Of a stretch of 64,000 bases of DNA, positions 38,969 to 48,962 are shown piece by piece. A program made the translations under genes and the position numbers. The DNA comes from Massilia brevitalea (GTDB taxonomy: Bacteria > Pseudomonadota > Gammaproteobacteria > Burkholderiales > Burkholderiaceae_D), in contig NZ_JAULSI010000016.1 in NCBI RefSeq assembly GCF_030711405.1, positions 47,705 to 111,704 of the forward strand, in the 5' to 3' direction. The notes beneath the pieces are model-generated. The model was given only the letters and a program-made list of their open reading frames with translations, had not been told where the DNA came from and made no database searches. Within the stretch, counting starts at the first letter, position 1. The number at the start of each line of letters is the position of its first letter.

Positions 38969-39628
38969 TTACTTGGTGCCGAAGATGCGGTCGCCGGCGT
39001 CGCCCAGGCCCGGCACGATGTAGGCGTGCGCATCCAGGTGCGAGTCGAGCGAGGCCACGTAGACCTTGACGTTCGGGTGGGCGTCCTGCACCACCGTCAC
39101 GCCTTCGGGCGCCGCCACCAGGGCCAGGAACAAAATCTGCTCATCGGCCACGCCGCGTTTCTTGAGGACGTCGATCGCGTGCACCGCCGAGTTGCCGGTC
39201 GCTACCATCGGGTCGCACAGGATGAAGGTGCGCTCGGTGGTGTCCGGCAGGCGCACCAGGTACTCGACCGGCTCGTGGGTTTCGGGGTCGCGGAACACGC
39301 CGATGTGGCCCACGCGCGCCGACGGCACCAGTTCCAGCAGGCCGTCGCTCATGCCGATGCCGGCGCGCAGGATCGGCACGATCGCCAGCTTCTTGCCGGC
39401 AATCACGGGTGCGTCGATCGTCACCAGCGGGGTTTGCACCGGACGCGTGGTCAGCGGCAGGTCGCGCGTAATCTCGTAGCCCATCAGCAGCGTGATTTCC
39501 TTGAGCAGCTCGCGGAAGGTGCGGGTCGAGGTGTCGTGCTCGCGCATGTGCGACAGCTTGTGCTGGATCAGCGGGTGATTCAGGATGTAGAGACTGGGGA
39601 AGCGCGGGTCTTGTTTCATTATCGACAT
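38969..39628 (-). CDS. upp: Uracil phosphoribosyltransferase
   Basis: 219 residues from MSIMKQDP (a second ATG, 39619, is a close alternative; neither has a good Shine-Dalgarno). It converts uracil and PRPP to UMP in pyrimidine salvage. Family text: [20 protein letters not shown] near 85 and the PRPP loop [14 protein letters not shown] near 133; the C-terminal [18 protein letters not shown] is diagnostic. Confidence 0.97.
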   Translation of the reverse strand: MSIMKQDPRFPSLYILNHPLIQHKLSHMREHDTSTRTFRELLKEITLLMGYEITRDLPLTTRPVQTPLVTIDAPVIAGKKLAIVPILRAGIGMSDGLLELVPSARVGHIGVFRDPETHEPVEYLVRLPDTTERTFILCDPMVATGNSAVHAIDVLKKRGVADEQILFLALVAAPEGVTVVQDAHPNVKVYVASLDSHLDAHAYIVPGLGDAGDRIFGTK

Positions 39629-39760
39629 ATCTTTGTTCGGTGACGGGCCCGCCGGAAGTGCAGGCACGGCGGCCACAGGAGCGTATAAACCCGCCATTAT
39701 CCCAGTGCGGCGCGAGTTTGTCCCGACTTGATGTAGAAATTTCTATTTAGCTAAGCAGCT

Positions 39761-41437
39761 TTAGTGGAGGAGCGCACGCGCCAGGATGGCCTCGAAGTCC
39801 AGCCCCGCAGGCAGGCGCCCGAAGGCGCCGCCGACATCCTGCGCGATGCGCGAGGCGACAAACGCCTCGGCCACGAACGGCGGCGCGTGTCGCAGCAGCA
39901 GCGCGCCCTGCACCGCGATCACCAGTTGCTCGGCGACCCGGCGCCCGTCCGCCTCGCCGGCGTTGGCCAGGGCCGCGAGCAGGCGCGCCACGTAGGCGGC
40001 GAAGCGCGGATCGAGCGCCGCAGCCGGCGCCAGCTCGCTTTCCAGCGCCGCGCGCGACTCCTGCGGATTCTTGCCGAGCGCGCGCAGCACGTCCAGGCAC
40101 ATCACGTTACCCGAGCCTTCCCAGATCGAATTCACCGGGAACTCGCGGTACAGGCGTGCCAGCGGACCATCTTCCACGTAGCCGTTGCCGCCCATGACCT
40201 CCATTGCCTCCGCACCCAGCATCGGGCCGCGCTTGCAGATCCAGTACTTGCCGGCCGGCGTCAGCAGGCGCCCGAGCGCACTTTCCAAGGGATCGTCCGG
40301 GTGGTCGAAGCAGCGCGCCAGGCGCAGCGCGAAAGCGGTGGCCGCTTCCGATTCGATGGCGAGATCGGCCAGCACGTTCTGCATCAGCGGCTGGCTCGCG
40401 AGCGATTTCCCGAAGGCGGCGCGCCCGCGTGCATGGTGCAGGGCGTGGCAGAGTGCGGCGCGCATGATGCCGGCGGTGCCGACCACGCAGTCCAGGCGCG
40501 TGTGGCTGCCCATTTCGAGGATGGTCGGGATGCCGCGTCCGATGGCGCCGACCAGCCAGCCGACGGCGTCGCAGAACTCGACTTCCGAGGACGCGTTCGA
40601 GCGGTTGCCGAGCTTGTCCTTCAGGCGCTGCACGCGGATCGCGTTGCGGCTGCCATCTGGCAGCCAGCGCGGCACGAAGAAGCAGGAGAGACCGGCGCTC
40701 CCGCCGTCGCCGGCCTGGGCCAGCACCAGGTGGGCGTCGCATTGCGGCGCCGAGAAGAACCATTTGTGGCCGACGATGCGCCAGGCGCCCTCGCCATCCT
40801 CTCCAAAGCGCTCGCGCGCTTCAAGCGGCGCCATCTCGACGGCGCGCGTGGTATTGGCGCGCACGTCGGTGCCGCCCTGCTTCTCGGTCATGCCCATACC
40901 AACCAGGGCGCCGCGCTTCTGCTCCACCGGCAGCGAACGCGGGTCGTATTCGCGCGACAGGATCTTCGGCAGCCATTTGGCCGCGATATGCGGGGCGCGG
41001 CGCAGCGCCGGCACCGAGGCATAGGTCATCGTCACCGGGCACTGGGCGCCGTTCTCGACCTGGCCGAACAGCAGGTAGGCCGCGGCGCGCGCCACCTGGG
41101 CGCCCGGGCGCGGGTCAAGCCAGGGCGCGCTGTGGGCGCCGGCGCCGATCAGCAGCGCCATCAATTCGTGCCAGGCCGGGTGGAATTCGACTTCGTCGAT
41201 GCGGCGCCCGCCGCGGTCGAAGTTCACCAGGCGCGGACCGTTGGCGTTCGCCACCCGCGCCAGGTCGAGGATCTCGGCGCGGCCCAGGCGCGCGCCCAGT
41301 GCGTCGAGCTCGTCCGCGGCCCAGCCGGCGCCTTCGCGCGCCAGGGCTTCGCGCAGCGCCGGGTCGCAGCGCAGCAGGTTGACGTCGCCGAACGGCGGCG
41401 CCTGGTTGAACACCTCATGCGTATCGAATGAATTCAT
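39761..41437 (-). CDS. aidB: AidB-like acyl-CoA dehydrogenase
   Basis: 558 residues from MNSFDTHEV, close to AidB (about 540). AidB-type flavoproteins are induced by alkylating agents in E. coli and protect DNA; others act on isovaleryl-CoA-like substrates. Recognisable blocks are GMGMTEKQGGTDVRANTT near 187, KWFFSAPQCDAHLVLAQ near 230 and MGGNGYVEDGPLARLYRE near 415. The start has AGGGGAATGG upstream; the ORF extends another 93 codons upstream without plausible protein text. I see no Ada-type operator. Confidence 0.92.
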   Translation of the reverse strand: MNSFDTHEVFNQAPPFGDVNLLRCDPALREALAREGAGWAADELDALGARLGRAEILDLARVANANGPRLVNFDRGGRRIDEVEFHPAWHELMALLIGAGAHSAPWLDPRPGAQVARAAAYLLFGQVENGAQCPVTMTYASVPALRRAPHIAAKWLPKILSREYDPRSLPVEQKRGALVGMGMTEKQGGTDVRANTTRAVEMAPLEARERFGEDGEGAWRIVGHKWFFSAPQCDAHLVLAQAGDGGSAGLSCFFVPRWLPDGSRNAIRVQRLKDKLGNRSNASSEVEFCDAVGWLVGAIGRGIPTILEMGSHTRLDCVVGTAGIMRAALCHALHHARGRAAFGKSLASQPLMQNVLADLAIESEAATAFALRLARCFDHPDDPLESALGRLLTPAGKYWICKRGPMLGAEAMEVMGGNGYVEDGPLARLYREFPVNSIWEGSGNVMCLDVLRALGKNPQESRAALESELAPAAALDPRFAAYVARLLAALANAGEADGRRVAEQLVIAVQGALLLRHAPPFVAEAFVASRIAQDVGGAFGRLPAGLDFEAILARALLH

Positions 41438-41774
41438 GCCATTCCCCTGCGTGCCGCGAAAAGCTGGTGTAAAGTGTTGCAGTGAAGCATCATTTTCGAT
41501 GGCAATGCTGCCTCTGCGTGTCGGTAATCGGTGCCACTCCCCGCGCTTGCGGGTATGGTTAACGATTCGGCAAGAGGCTAGCGCAAAGTACACAATTCGG
41601 CAAGGCGCCCCTGCTGTAGCGCAAAGGGCGCGCAAACATCCCCCGGCAATTGTGAATTTTGATGCCTGTTGGAATGGTTCGGTGATAAAGTCTCCCGTGG
41701 TTTGATAAACTTGCACGCTTGCACCTGTTGCGGGTGCTGCTCATGTAAGCCGAGAATAAGGCAGAAATTCAACA
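41438..41774. other. Divergent intergenic region upstream of aidB and the GGDEF-EAL gene
   Basis: This spacer holds no gene that I can support. A possible plus-strand promoter is TTGATG (41659-41664) with an 18-base spacer and TGATAA (41683-41688), about 85 bases before the GGDEF-EAL start. Nothing palindromic stands out. Confidence 0.35.
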
Positions 41775-43553
41775 ATGCGCTCCAGTTCCTCCGCCTTGCC
41801 GTTCGATCCGCCGCGTCCGATCCAGGCGCGAAGCGGCTTCGACAGCCTGATGGAGGCGGCGGGCGACGTTGTGTTCCGGGTCGCGCCTTCGAGCCGGATC
41901 CGCCTCGCCAGCCGCCGCGCCCAGCGCCTCGTCGGCTCCGGCATTCCCCTCGAAGGCCAGCTGCTGACCGCCATCGTCTCTGAATTCGACCATGCCGCCC
42001 TGCGCACCGCCTTTGTCGACGTGCAGGCGGCGGCCGAACCGGTACTGGTGCGCACGCGCCTGCGCTGCGGCGAACCCGGCGCCGAGCGCGAGACCTGGTT
42101 CGAGCTGCGCATCGCCGTCTGCGAGGGCGAGGACCAGCGCGAGGACGAGGACGGCGGCGCAGCCCTGCTGGTGGTCGGGCGCGACATGAGCGCCCAGTAC
42201 GCCACCGAGGAGCGGCTGCGCCACATGGCCACCCACGACGCCCTCACCGAACTGCCGAACCGCCTGCTGCTGGCCGACCGCATCCGCATGGTGGTGGCCA
42301 ACGCGCGCCGCTCGGGCCAGGGCTTCGCGCTGGCGACCGTCGGCCTGGACGGCTTCAAGAAGGTCAACGACGGCGTCGGCCATCCGGTCGGCGACGCGGT
42401 GCTGCGCCAGGCCGGACTGCGCCTGCGCAAGGCCCTGCGCGACAGCGACACCCTGGCGCGCATCGGCGGCGACGAGTTCGTCGCGGTCCTGCCCGGCACT
42501 GCCAGCGCGGCCCAGATCAAGCTCGTCACCGGACGCCTGCTGGCCACCCTGCAGTCGCCGTTCGAGGCCAACGGCCACACCATCTATCTCGGCGCCTCGA
42601 TCGGCGTGGCCCTGTATCCGCAGCACGCCGAGGACGACAACGGCCTGCTGGCCCTGGCCGACGCCGCCCTCTCGCGCGCCAAGGAAAGCGGCAAGGGCCG
42701 CGCCGTGGTCTACAGCGCGCGCGAACAGGGACCGCCGCAGCACGACATCTCGCTCGAAGCGGCGATGTTCAACGCCGTGCGCGAAGGCGAGTTCCTGCTC
42801 TACTACCAGCCCATCGTCGACGCCCGCACCCGCTGCATCGAGGGCTTCGAGACCCTGATGCGCTGGAAGCATCCGACCCTGGGCATGGTGCCGCCGGCGC
42901 GCTTCATCCCGATCGCCGAGACCAACGGCCTGATCACGCTGCTCGGGGCCTGGGCCCTGAAGGCGGCCTGCGCCCAGATCCGCCATTTCGAGGAAGCCGC
43001 CGGGCGCGATTTGTACATCTCGGTGAACATCAGCCCGCGCCAGTTCAGGAACGACAAGTTCCTCGACGTGCTCGACGAAGCGCTGGCGTTTTCCGGCACG
43101 CCCGGCGACAAGCTGGTGCTCGAGATCACCGAGGGCACGCTGATGGTCGACCCGCTGCACGCCGAGACCATCCTGACGCGCATGGCCGAACGGCGCGCGC
43201 GGATTGCCATCGACGACTTCGGCACCGGCTATTCCTCGCTGGCTTACCTGAAGCGCTTCCCGATCTCGGTATTGAAGGTGGACCGCGCTTTCGTGAAGGA
43301 TTTGCCGGGCGCGCAGAAGGAAGCGGCGATCTGCAGCGCGGTGCTCGACATGGCGCGCCACCTCGATTTGTCGGTGGTGGCCGAAGGCGTCGAGACCGAG
43401 GAGCAGCTGGCCTGGCTCGAATCGCGCGACTGCCGCTACATCCAGGGCTACCTGACCGGCAAGCCGATGCCGGCCCACATCGCGATCGCCGCCCTGCAGG
43501 ACAACCAGCTGACGGCGCCGGCGCCGTCCGAACCACAGGGAGGCAGGCAATGA
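41775..43553 (+). CDS. PAS-GGDEF-EAL protein, probable c-di-GMP phosphodiesterase
   Basis: 592 residues, no membrane segment. N-terminal PAS-like sensor (about 20-145), GGDEF domain (about 150-315) and EAL domain (about 335-580). The GGDEF motif itself is intact (residues 232-236) with an RxxD inhibitory-site motif just before it, but the metal-binding DxD is GLD (Gly190), so cyclase activity is doubtful. In the EAL domain the signature reads ETL, with the catalytic Glu kept; NISPRQF, EITE, DDFGTGYSS, LKVDRAF and AEGVE are all present. It most likely degrades c-di-GMP, with the GGDEF part as GTP sensor. Overlaps the HDOD gene by four bases. Confidence 0.93.
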   Translation: MRSSSSALPFDPPRPIQARSGFDSLMEAAGDVVFRVAPSSRIRLASRRAQRLVGSGIPLEGQLLTAIVSEFDHAALRTAFVDVQAAAEPVLVRTRLRCGEPGAERETWFELRIAVCEGEDQREDEDGGAALLVVGRDMSAQYATEERLRHMATHDALTELPNRLLLADRIRMVVANARRSGQGFALATVGLDGFKKVNDGVGHPVGDAVLRQAGLRLRKALRDSDTLARIGGDEFVAVLPGTASAAQIKLVTGRLLATLQSPFEANGHTIYLGASIGVALYPQHAEDDNGLLALADAALSRAKESGKGRAVVYSAREQGPPQHDISLEAAMFNAVREGEFLLYYQPIVDARTRCIEGFETLMRWKHPTLGMVPPARFIPIAETNGLITLLGAWALKAACAQIRHFEEAAGRDLYISVNISPRQFRNDKFLDVLDEALAFSGTPGDKLVLEITEGTLMVDPLHAETILTRMAERRARIAIDDFGTGYSSLAYLKRFPISVLKVDRAFVKDLPGAQKEAAICSAVLDMARHLDLSVVAEGVETEEQLAWLESRDCRYIQGYLTGKPMPAHIAIAALQDNQLTAPAPSEPQGGRQ

Positions 43554-45058
43554 CCCTGACTACGCAAGCGCGCCCGGCCCCGATCAAGGCTCGTGGGCAG
43601 GCCACCCTGGACCTGCTCTGGGAACGCATCCGCCGCCAGGGCGACATGCCCGGCTTCACGCGCGCCATCAACGCCATCCTGGCCTCGATGCGCGGCGAGG
43701 ACGAGCGCGAATTCTCGATGACGCAGACGGTGCTGTCGGACCCGGTCCTGACCCAGAAGGTGCTGCGCCTGGCGAACAGCGGCATGTACTCGGCCTTTGG
43801 CCAGCGCGTGAACACGGTCTCGAAAGCGGTGCTGGTGCTGGGCACGGAAGCCATCGGCCACCTGGCGCTGGGCCTGAAGCTGATCGAGGAGCTGGCGAAG
43901 AGCACCCCGGATTCGGCGGTCGCCCACGTCGAGATGGAAAAGGCGGTGCTGGCCGGAATGGTGGCCCAGCAGGTGGCCGCGCGCGCCGCCACCCGCGACC
44001 CGGAAGAAGCCGTGGTCTGCTCGATCCTGCATTCGCTGGGGCGGATGATGGTGACCTTCTACATGCCCGAGCGCTGGACCCAGCTGCAGGCGGCGGGCGG
44101 CGCAGGGGGCGAGGACAGCGCGGCGCCCGGCCTGCTCGGCCTGAGCCTGGAACAGATCGGCCGCGCCACCGCCGAGCACTGGGGCCTGCCGCGCAACCTG
44201 GTGGCCGGCATGCGCAGCGTCGAGCCGGGCGAGCGTGGCGACGCCTTCGGCCACGAGGACTGGCTGGCGGCGCTCGGCACCATGTCGACCCGCTGCGCCA
44301 ACTCGTTGTGGAACGACGACGCCGCCGGCGCCGAGCAGGTGCGCGAACTGGCCGGCGCCTTTGCGCCGCTGCTGGGCGTGGACACCGAGCAGATCCTCGG
44401 CGCCGTCGACAAGGCCAGGCTGGAAGCGGCGAACGACCTGTCGATCGCGCCGCTGGCCAACGCCGCCGAGAAGCGCGCCAGGGTCGACGCCGTGCAACGC
44501 AAGCGCGAGGCCGGCAACCGCATCCTGATGAGCGGCGTGGCCGACATGCGCGACGCCGGCCCGAACGTCAGCGCCGGCCAGATGACGGCGATGGCGCTGG
44601 AAACCATGTTCAAGGGACTGTCGTTCACGCGTGCGTTTGCCTTCCTGCGCAACCGGCGCGAAGGCAAGTACCTGGCCAAGATGGGGCTGGGCGAAGGCGC
44701 CAGGGACCTGCTGCCGAACCTGGCCTTCGACGATGCCTACGAGGCCAACGTCTTCCACGCGGCCCTGGCCAGCGACCGCGTGATCTTCATCGAGAATGCG
44801 CGCGACCCGAAGTTCGCGGCCAAGCTGCCGCTCTGGTGGCGCGGTACGCTGGCGCAGGCGCGCTGCTTCGTGGTGGTCCCCCTGTGCATGCAGGGCCAGC
44901 CGGTCGGCTTCGTGTACGGCGACTGGGACGACACCTTCCCGTCGGTGCACCTGAGCCAGGGCGAGTTCGCGCTGCTGAACGATCTGCGCGCGCTGGTGGT
45001 GCGCACCGTCGAGCGGCGCGCGCATCCGGAAGTGGCCGCGGTCAGCGGCAGGGCGTAA
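43550..45058 (+). CDS. HDOD-GAF signalling protein
   Basis: 502 residues. An HDOD domain (about 20-250; DPVLTQKVLRLANSGMYS is typical) followed by a GAF-like domain (about 330-490; RCFVVVPLCMQGQPVGFVYGDW). HDOD proteins are non-catalytic output modules of two-component and c-di-GMP signalling. It overlaps the upstream GGDEF-EAL gene by ATGA, so the two are made together and probably act in one pathway. Confidence 0.9.
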   Translation: MTLTTQARPAPIKARGQATLDLLWERIRRQGDMPGFTRAINAILASMRGEDEREFSMTQTVLSDPVLTQKVLRLANSGMYSAFGQRVNTVSKAVLVLGTEAIGHLALGLKLIEELAKSTPDSAVAHVEMEKAVLAGMVAQQVAARAATRDPEEAVVCSILHSLGRMMVTFYMPERWTQLQAAGGAGGEDSAAPGLLGLSLEQIGRATAEHWGLPRNLVAGMRSVEPGERGDAFGHEDWLAALGTMSTRCANSLWNDDAAGAEQVRELAGAFAPLLGVDTEQILGAVDKARLEAANDLSIAPLANAAEKRARVDAVQRKREAGNRILMSGVADMRDAGPNVSAGQMTAMALETMFKGLSFTRAFAFLRNRREGKYLAKMGLGEGARDLLPNLAFDDAYEANVFHAALASDRVIFIENARDPKFAAKLPLWWRGTLAQARCFVVVPLCMQGQPVGFVYGDWDDTFPSVHLSQGEFALLNDLRALVVRTVERRAHPEVAAVSGRA

Positions 45059-45085
45059 CCAAGCCGGCAATCACGACGCCAGCCA

Positions 45086-46177
45086 TCAAATCCGCGGCGT
45101 CGCCACGCGCACGTCGCCGCACTGGGCGCGCCCCATCAGCGCGTGGTCGATCAGCACCAGCGCCAGCATCGCTTCGGCGATCGGGGTGGCGCGGATGCCG
45201 ACGCAAGGATCGTGGCGGCCGAAGGTTTCCACGGTGGCCGGCTCGCCGGCCTTGTCGATCGAGCGGCGCGGGATGCGGATCGAGGAAGTCGGCTTGATCG
45301 CCAGCGACACCGTGATGTCCTGGCCGGTCGAGATCCCGCCCAGCACGCCGCCGGCATGGTTGCCGACGAAGCCCTCCGGCGTCAGTTCGTCGCCGTGCTC
45401 GGAGCCCTTTTGCGCCACCGAGGCGAAGCCGGCGCCGATCTCCACGCCCTTGACCGCATTAATCCCCATCATCGCGTAGGCGATGTCGGCGTCGAGCTTG
45501 TCGTAGATCGGCTGGCCCCAGCCGACCGGCACGCCGCGCGCCACCACGTCGATGCGCGCGCCGATCGAATCGCCGGCGCGGCGCAGCTCGTCCATCGCCG
45601 CTTCCATGCGCGCGATCAGGGCGGCGTCGCCGGTGGCGGCGAAGAAGGGATTGTTGGCCACGTGTTCCCAGCCCTCGAACGGCACCTCGATGTCGCCCAG
45701 GGCGCGCATGCAGCCCATGAACTCCACGCCATGGCGCTCGCGCAGCCACTTTTTGGCGATGGCGCCGGCGCCGACCACCGGCGCCGTCAGGCGCGCCGAG
45801 GAACGCCCGCCGCCGCGCGGATCGCGCACGCCGTACTTGTGCCAATAGGTGTAGTCGGCGTGGCCGGGACGGAAACTCTCGGCGATGTTGCCGTAGTCCT
45901 TGCTGCGCTGGTCCTCGTTCGGGATCAGCAGCGCGATCGGGGTGCCGGTGGTGACGCCTTCATACACGCCGGACAGGATCTGCACCCGGTCGCCTTCCTG
46001 GCGCTGGGTCACGTGGCGCGAAGTGCCGGGCTTGCGGCGGTCGAGCTCTGGCTGGATGTCGGCCTCGGACAGCGCCAGGCCCGGCGGACAGCCGTCGATG
46101 ACGCAGCCGATCGCCGGACCGTGCGACTCGCCGAAGGTGGTAACGGAAAACAGCTTGCCGAAGGTATTGCCGGACAT
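45086..46177 (-). CDS. aroC: Chorismate synthase
   Basis: 363 residues from [10 protein letters not shown]. It converts EPSP to chorismate with reduced FMN, the last shikimate step. Signatures: GESHGPAIG near 15, RSSARLTAP near 130 and GGISTGQDI near 280. The frame extends upstream of 46177, but the added text is not protein-like. Convergent with the HDOD gene. Confidence 0.97.
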   Translation of the reverse strand: MSGNTFGKLFSVTTFGESHGPAIGCVIDGCPPGLALSEADIQPELDRRKPGTSRHVTQRQEGDRVQILSGVYEGVTTGTPIALLIPNEDQRSKDYGNIAESFRPGHADYTYWHKYGVRDPRGGGRSSARLTAPVVGAGAIAKKWLRERHGVEFMGCMRALGDIEVPFEGWEHVANNPFFAATGDAALIARMEAAMDELRRAGDSIGARIDVVARGVPVGWGQPIYDKLDADIAYAMMGINAVKGVEIGAGFASVAQKGSEHGDELTPEGFVGNHAGGVLGGISTGQDITVSLAIKPTSSIRIPRRSIDKAGEPATVETFGRHDPCVGIRATPIAEAMLALVLIDHALMGRAQCGDVRVATPRI

Positions 46178-46394
46178 GGTATGCAAGATCGAGTGACGAG
46201 AAGACCATTCTACCAGTACCAGCGGTGCTGGAACGGCTTCCTGCCCCGCCGTCAAGACCGGTTTGCGTCCGAATACTGTTGCCTTGCAGAATTTATTTTT
46301 GTATCCACACAAGCAAGAGACGCCGATTCCAGACTTTTGCCGCTATACTTGGTCGCGATGAAATGCCGAGCCTAATCCTGGAGACGCAACAATA

Positions 46395-48662
46395 ATGCCC
46401 GCATCGATTACGCCCGGAACCGGCTCCGACGCGCACGACGACCTGGTTTTTCTTGACGAAGCGCCGCTCGCGCCCCCTGCCGCGCAAGCTAGCCGCGCTA
46501 CCTGGCGCATCCTGGTCGTGGACGACGACGCCGACGTGCATTCGACCACCATCTTTGCCCTGGCCAACCTCGAGGTCCAGGGCCGGCCGCTGGAATTCCT
46601 GCACGCCTATTCGGCGCACGAAGCACGCGCGCTGCTGGCGCGCGTGCCCGGCATCGCCGTGGTCCTGCTCGACGTGGTGATGGAGCAGCCCGACGCCGGC
46701 CTGCAGCTGGTACGCCACATCCGCGACACCCTCGGCCTGCAGGAAGTGCGCATCATCCTGCGCACCGGCCAGCCCGGCTACGCGCCCGAGATGGACGCCA
46801 TCCGCGACCTCGACATCAACGACTACCGCACCAAGTCGGAACTCACCCGCACCAAGCTGTACACGGCGGTGGCGGCCGCGGTGCGCTGCTACCAACAATT
46901 ACATACGCTTGCCGTAGGGCGCGTTGCGCTGGAGCGCATTGCGCGCGCCGGCGCCGAGCTGATGAACCTGCACGTGCCGCGCGATATCGCGCGTGCGGTG
47001 CTGAGCCACGCGGCGGCCGTGCTGCTGCAGGAGCCCGGCGGCGTGCTGTGCGTGAGCGACAACGGCGGCCTGCAGGTGCTGGGCGCGGCCGGCACCTGCA
47101 TCGCATTCGAAGGCGGCGCCATGGGGCGTCACCCGGACCCTGAACTGCATGCCCTGGTGGCGCGCGCCCTGCGCGAACGCGCCAGCCAGCACACGCCCGA
47201 GCGCCTGGCGCTCTACTTCGCCGGCAAATCCGGACGCGACTTCGCCGCCGGCGTCTACCTGGCCGAACCGCTCACCGAGGGCCGCCGGCGCCTGCTCGAC
47301 GTCTTCAGTAGCGTGGTGGCGGTCGGCGTCGACAACCTGGAACTGGTCGGGCGCCTGAACGACGCCGCCTTCTACGATGCCCTCACCGGCCTGCCGAACC
47401 GCGCCAGCCTGATCGAGCAGCTTGACGCCCGCCTGGCCGGCGCAAGAGGAGCGACAGCGGAAGCCCCGGGCGCGGCCGACGTTACGCTGGCCCTGGTCGA
47501 TCTCGACCACTTCGCCGAAAGCAACGACGCCCTCGGCCACCAGTTCGGCGACATGCTGCTGATGGCCGTCGCCGGGCGCCTGCAGGCCAGCCTGGCCGGC
47601 CTGGCGCTGGCGCGCATCGGCGGCGACACCTTTGCCGTGCTGGGCGCAGATGAGGCCTGCACGCCGCAGGCCCTGCACGCGCTGTTCGCCCCGCCCTTCG
47701 CCATCGACGGCCAGGACGTGCGCGCCTCGGCCACCATGGGCCTGGTGCGCCTGCGCGAGCACGACGGCAGCGGCGCCGACGCCCTGAAGGACGCCGACAT
47801 CGCCCTGAAGCGCGCCAAGACCCGCCAGCGCGGCGGCCACTTCTATTTTTCGCGCAGCATGGGCGTCGAGATCCGCGAACGGGTCGACCTGATGCACGCG
47901 CTGCGCAGCGGCTTCGGCCGCGGCGAACTGTTCCTCGATTACCAGCCGCAGATCGACCTGGCCAGCCGCCGCCCCTTCGGCGCCGAAGCCCTGCTGCGCT
48001 GGCGCACGGCCGACGGCCGCATGGTGCCGCCGGACCGCTTCATCCCGATTGCCGAAACCTCCGGCCTGATCGTCGAGATCGGCGCCTGGGTGCTGCGCGA
48101 AGCCTGCGCCGAACTGGTGCGCCTGCGCGCGGCCGGCCACCTGGCCTTCACGATGTCGGTGAACGTCTCGCAGGCGCAGTTCCGCCACCCGCAGTTCGTG
48201 GCGATGCTGCAGCGCGCCCTGGCCGAGACCGGCGCACCGCCCGCCTACGTGGAACTGGAGATCACCGAGTCGATGGCGATGGAAGACCCGCGCCACCTGG
48301 CCGAGATCCTGGGCGAGGTCAAGCGCACCGGGGTGTCGATCGCCATCGACGACTTCGGCACCGGCTTTTCCTCGCTCTCGCACCTGCAGCGCCTGCAGGT
48401 CGACCGCCTGAAGATCGACCGCGCCTTTGTCTCCGAGATCACCGGCTCGGCACGCGGCAGCAGCATTGCCGAGATGGTGATCCAGCTCGGGCGCAACCTG
48501 GGCCTGTCGGTGATCGCCGAAGGGGTCGAGGACGAGCGCCAGGCGCAGATCCTGTCCACGCTCGGCTGCCCGTTGGCGCAGGGCTTCCTGTTCTCGCGGC
48601 CGCTGTCGCCAGCGGCGCTGCGCGAATGGCTGGGCGCGCAGGTGCTGAACGACGCGGCTTGA
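46395..48662 (+). CDS. Response regulator with DUF3369, degenerate GGDEF and EAL domains
   Basis: 755 residues. Receiver (about 35-165) with DDD in LVVDDDADVH and phospho-acceptor Asp93, then a DUF3369 domain (about 185-325), a GGDEF domain whose motif is GGDTF (residues 409-413), and an EAL domain (about 490-745) with a full EALLRW signature and NVSQAQF, EITES, DDFGTGFSS, LKIDRAF and AEGVE. The loss of the Glu in GGDTF makes cyclase activity unlikely; the protein is probably a phosphodiesterase switched by phosphorylation. No kinase lies next to it. A REPIN-like doublet follows. Confidence 0.93.
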   Translation: MPASITPGTGSDAHDDLVFLDEAPLAPPAAQASRATWRILVVDDDADVHSTTIFALANLEVQGRPLEFLHAYSAHEARALLARVPGIAVVLLDVVMEQPDAGLQLVRHIRDTLGLQEVRIILRTGQPGYAPEMDAIRDLDINDYRTKSELTRTKLYTAVAAAVRCYQQLHTLAVGRVALERIARAGAELMNLHVPRDIARAVLSHAAAVLLQEPGGVLCVSDNGGLQVLGAAGTCIAFEGGAMGRHPDPELHALVARALRERASQHTPERLALYFAGKSGRDFAAGVYLAEPLTEGRRRLLDVFSSVVAVGVDNLELVGRLNDAAFYDALTGLPNRASLIEQLDARLAGARGATAEAPGAADVTLALVDLDHFAESNDALGHQFGDMLLMAVAGRLQASLAGLALARIGGDTFAVLGADEACTPQALHALFAPPFAIDGQDVRASATMGLVRLREHDGSGADALKDADIALKRAKTRQRGGHFYFSRSMGVEIRERVDLMHALRSGFGRGELFLDYQPQIDLASRRPFGAEALLRWRTADGRMVPPDRFIPIAETSGLIVEIGAWVLREACAELVRLRAAGHLAFTMSVNVSQAQFRHPQFVAMLQRALAETGAPPAYVELEITESMAMEDPRHLAEILGEVKRTGVSIAIDDFGTGFSSLSHLQRLQVDRLKIDRAFVSEITGSARGSSIAEMVIQLGRNLGLSVIAEGVEDERQAQILSTLGCPLAQGFLFSRPLSPAALREWLGAQVLNDAA

Positions 48663-48720
48663 CGATAACCGGCGTTGGGCACGTCAGCGCATGGCGCGTG
48701 TGCCGGAGCCGATGGGCTCC

Positions 48721-48916
48721 GTAGGGCGGGCACTCGTGCCCACGCGGTACGCACGCTTCCGTAGTCCGCAGCAGCGAGGTATCGCCCGCAACGCCTGCAA
48801 ACGGATACGAACGATGGCGTCACGGGCGTCGTTTGAATGTAGCGAGCGAACGATCACCGCCGCAGGTGCAAGGACGCGCACGTACCGCGTGGGCACGGAG
48901 TGCCCACCGTACGATC
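48721..48916. repeat. REPIN-like doublet (copy 2)
   Basis: Left element at 48721-48748 (GTAGGGCGGGCAC...GCGGT) and right, inverted, at 48884-48916 (ACCGCGTGGGCAC...CGTACGATC), with about 135 bases between. Same core and order as the copy at 1607. The spacer of 48663-48962 holds nothing else that I see. Confidence 0.75.
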
Positions 48917-48962
48917 AAGGTTCCAGGCCGCAAGGGCAGTCCCGATATCCCTCTTGTGGGAC

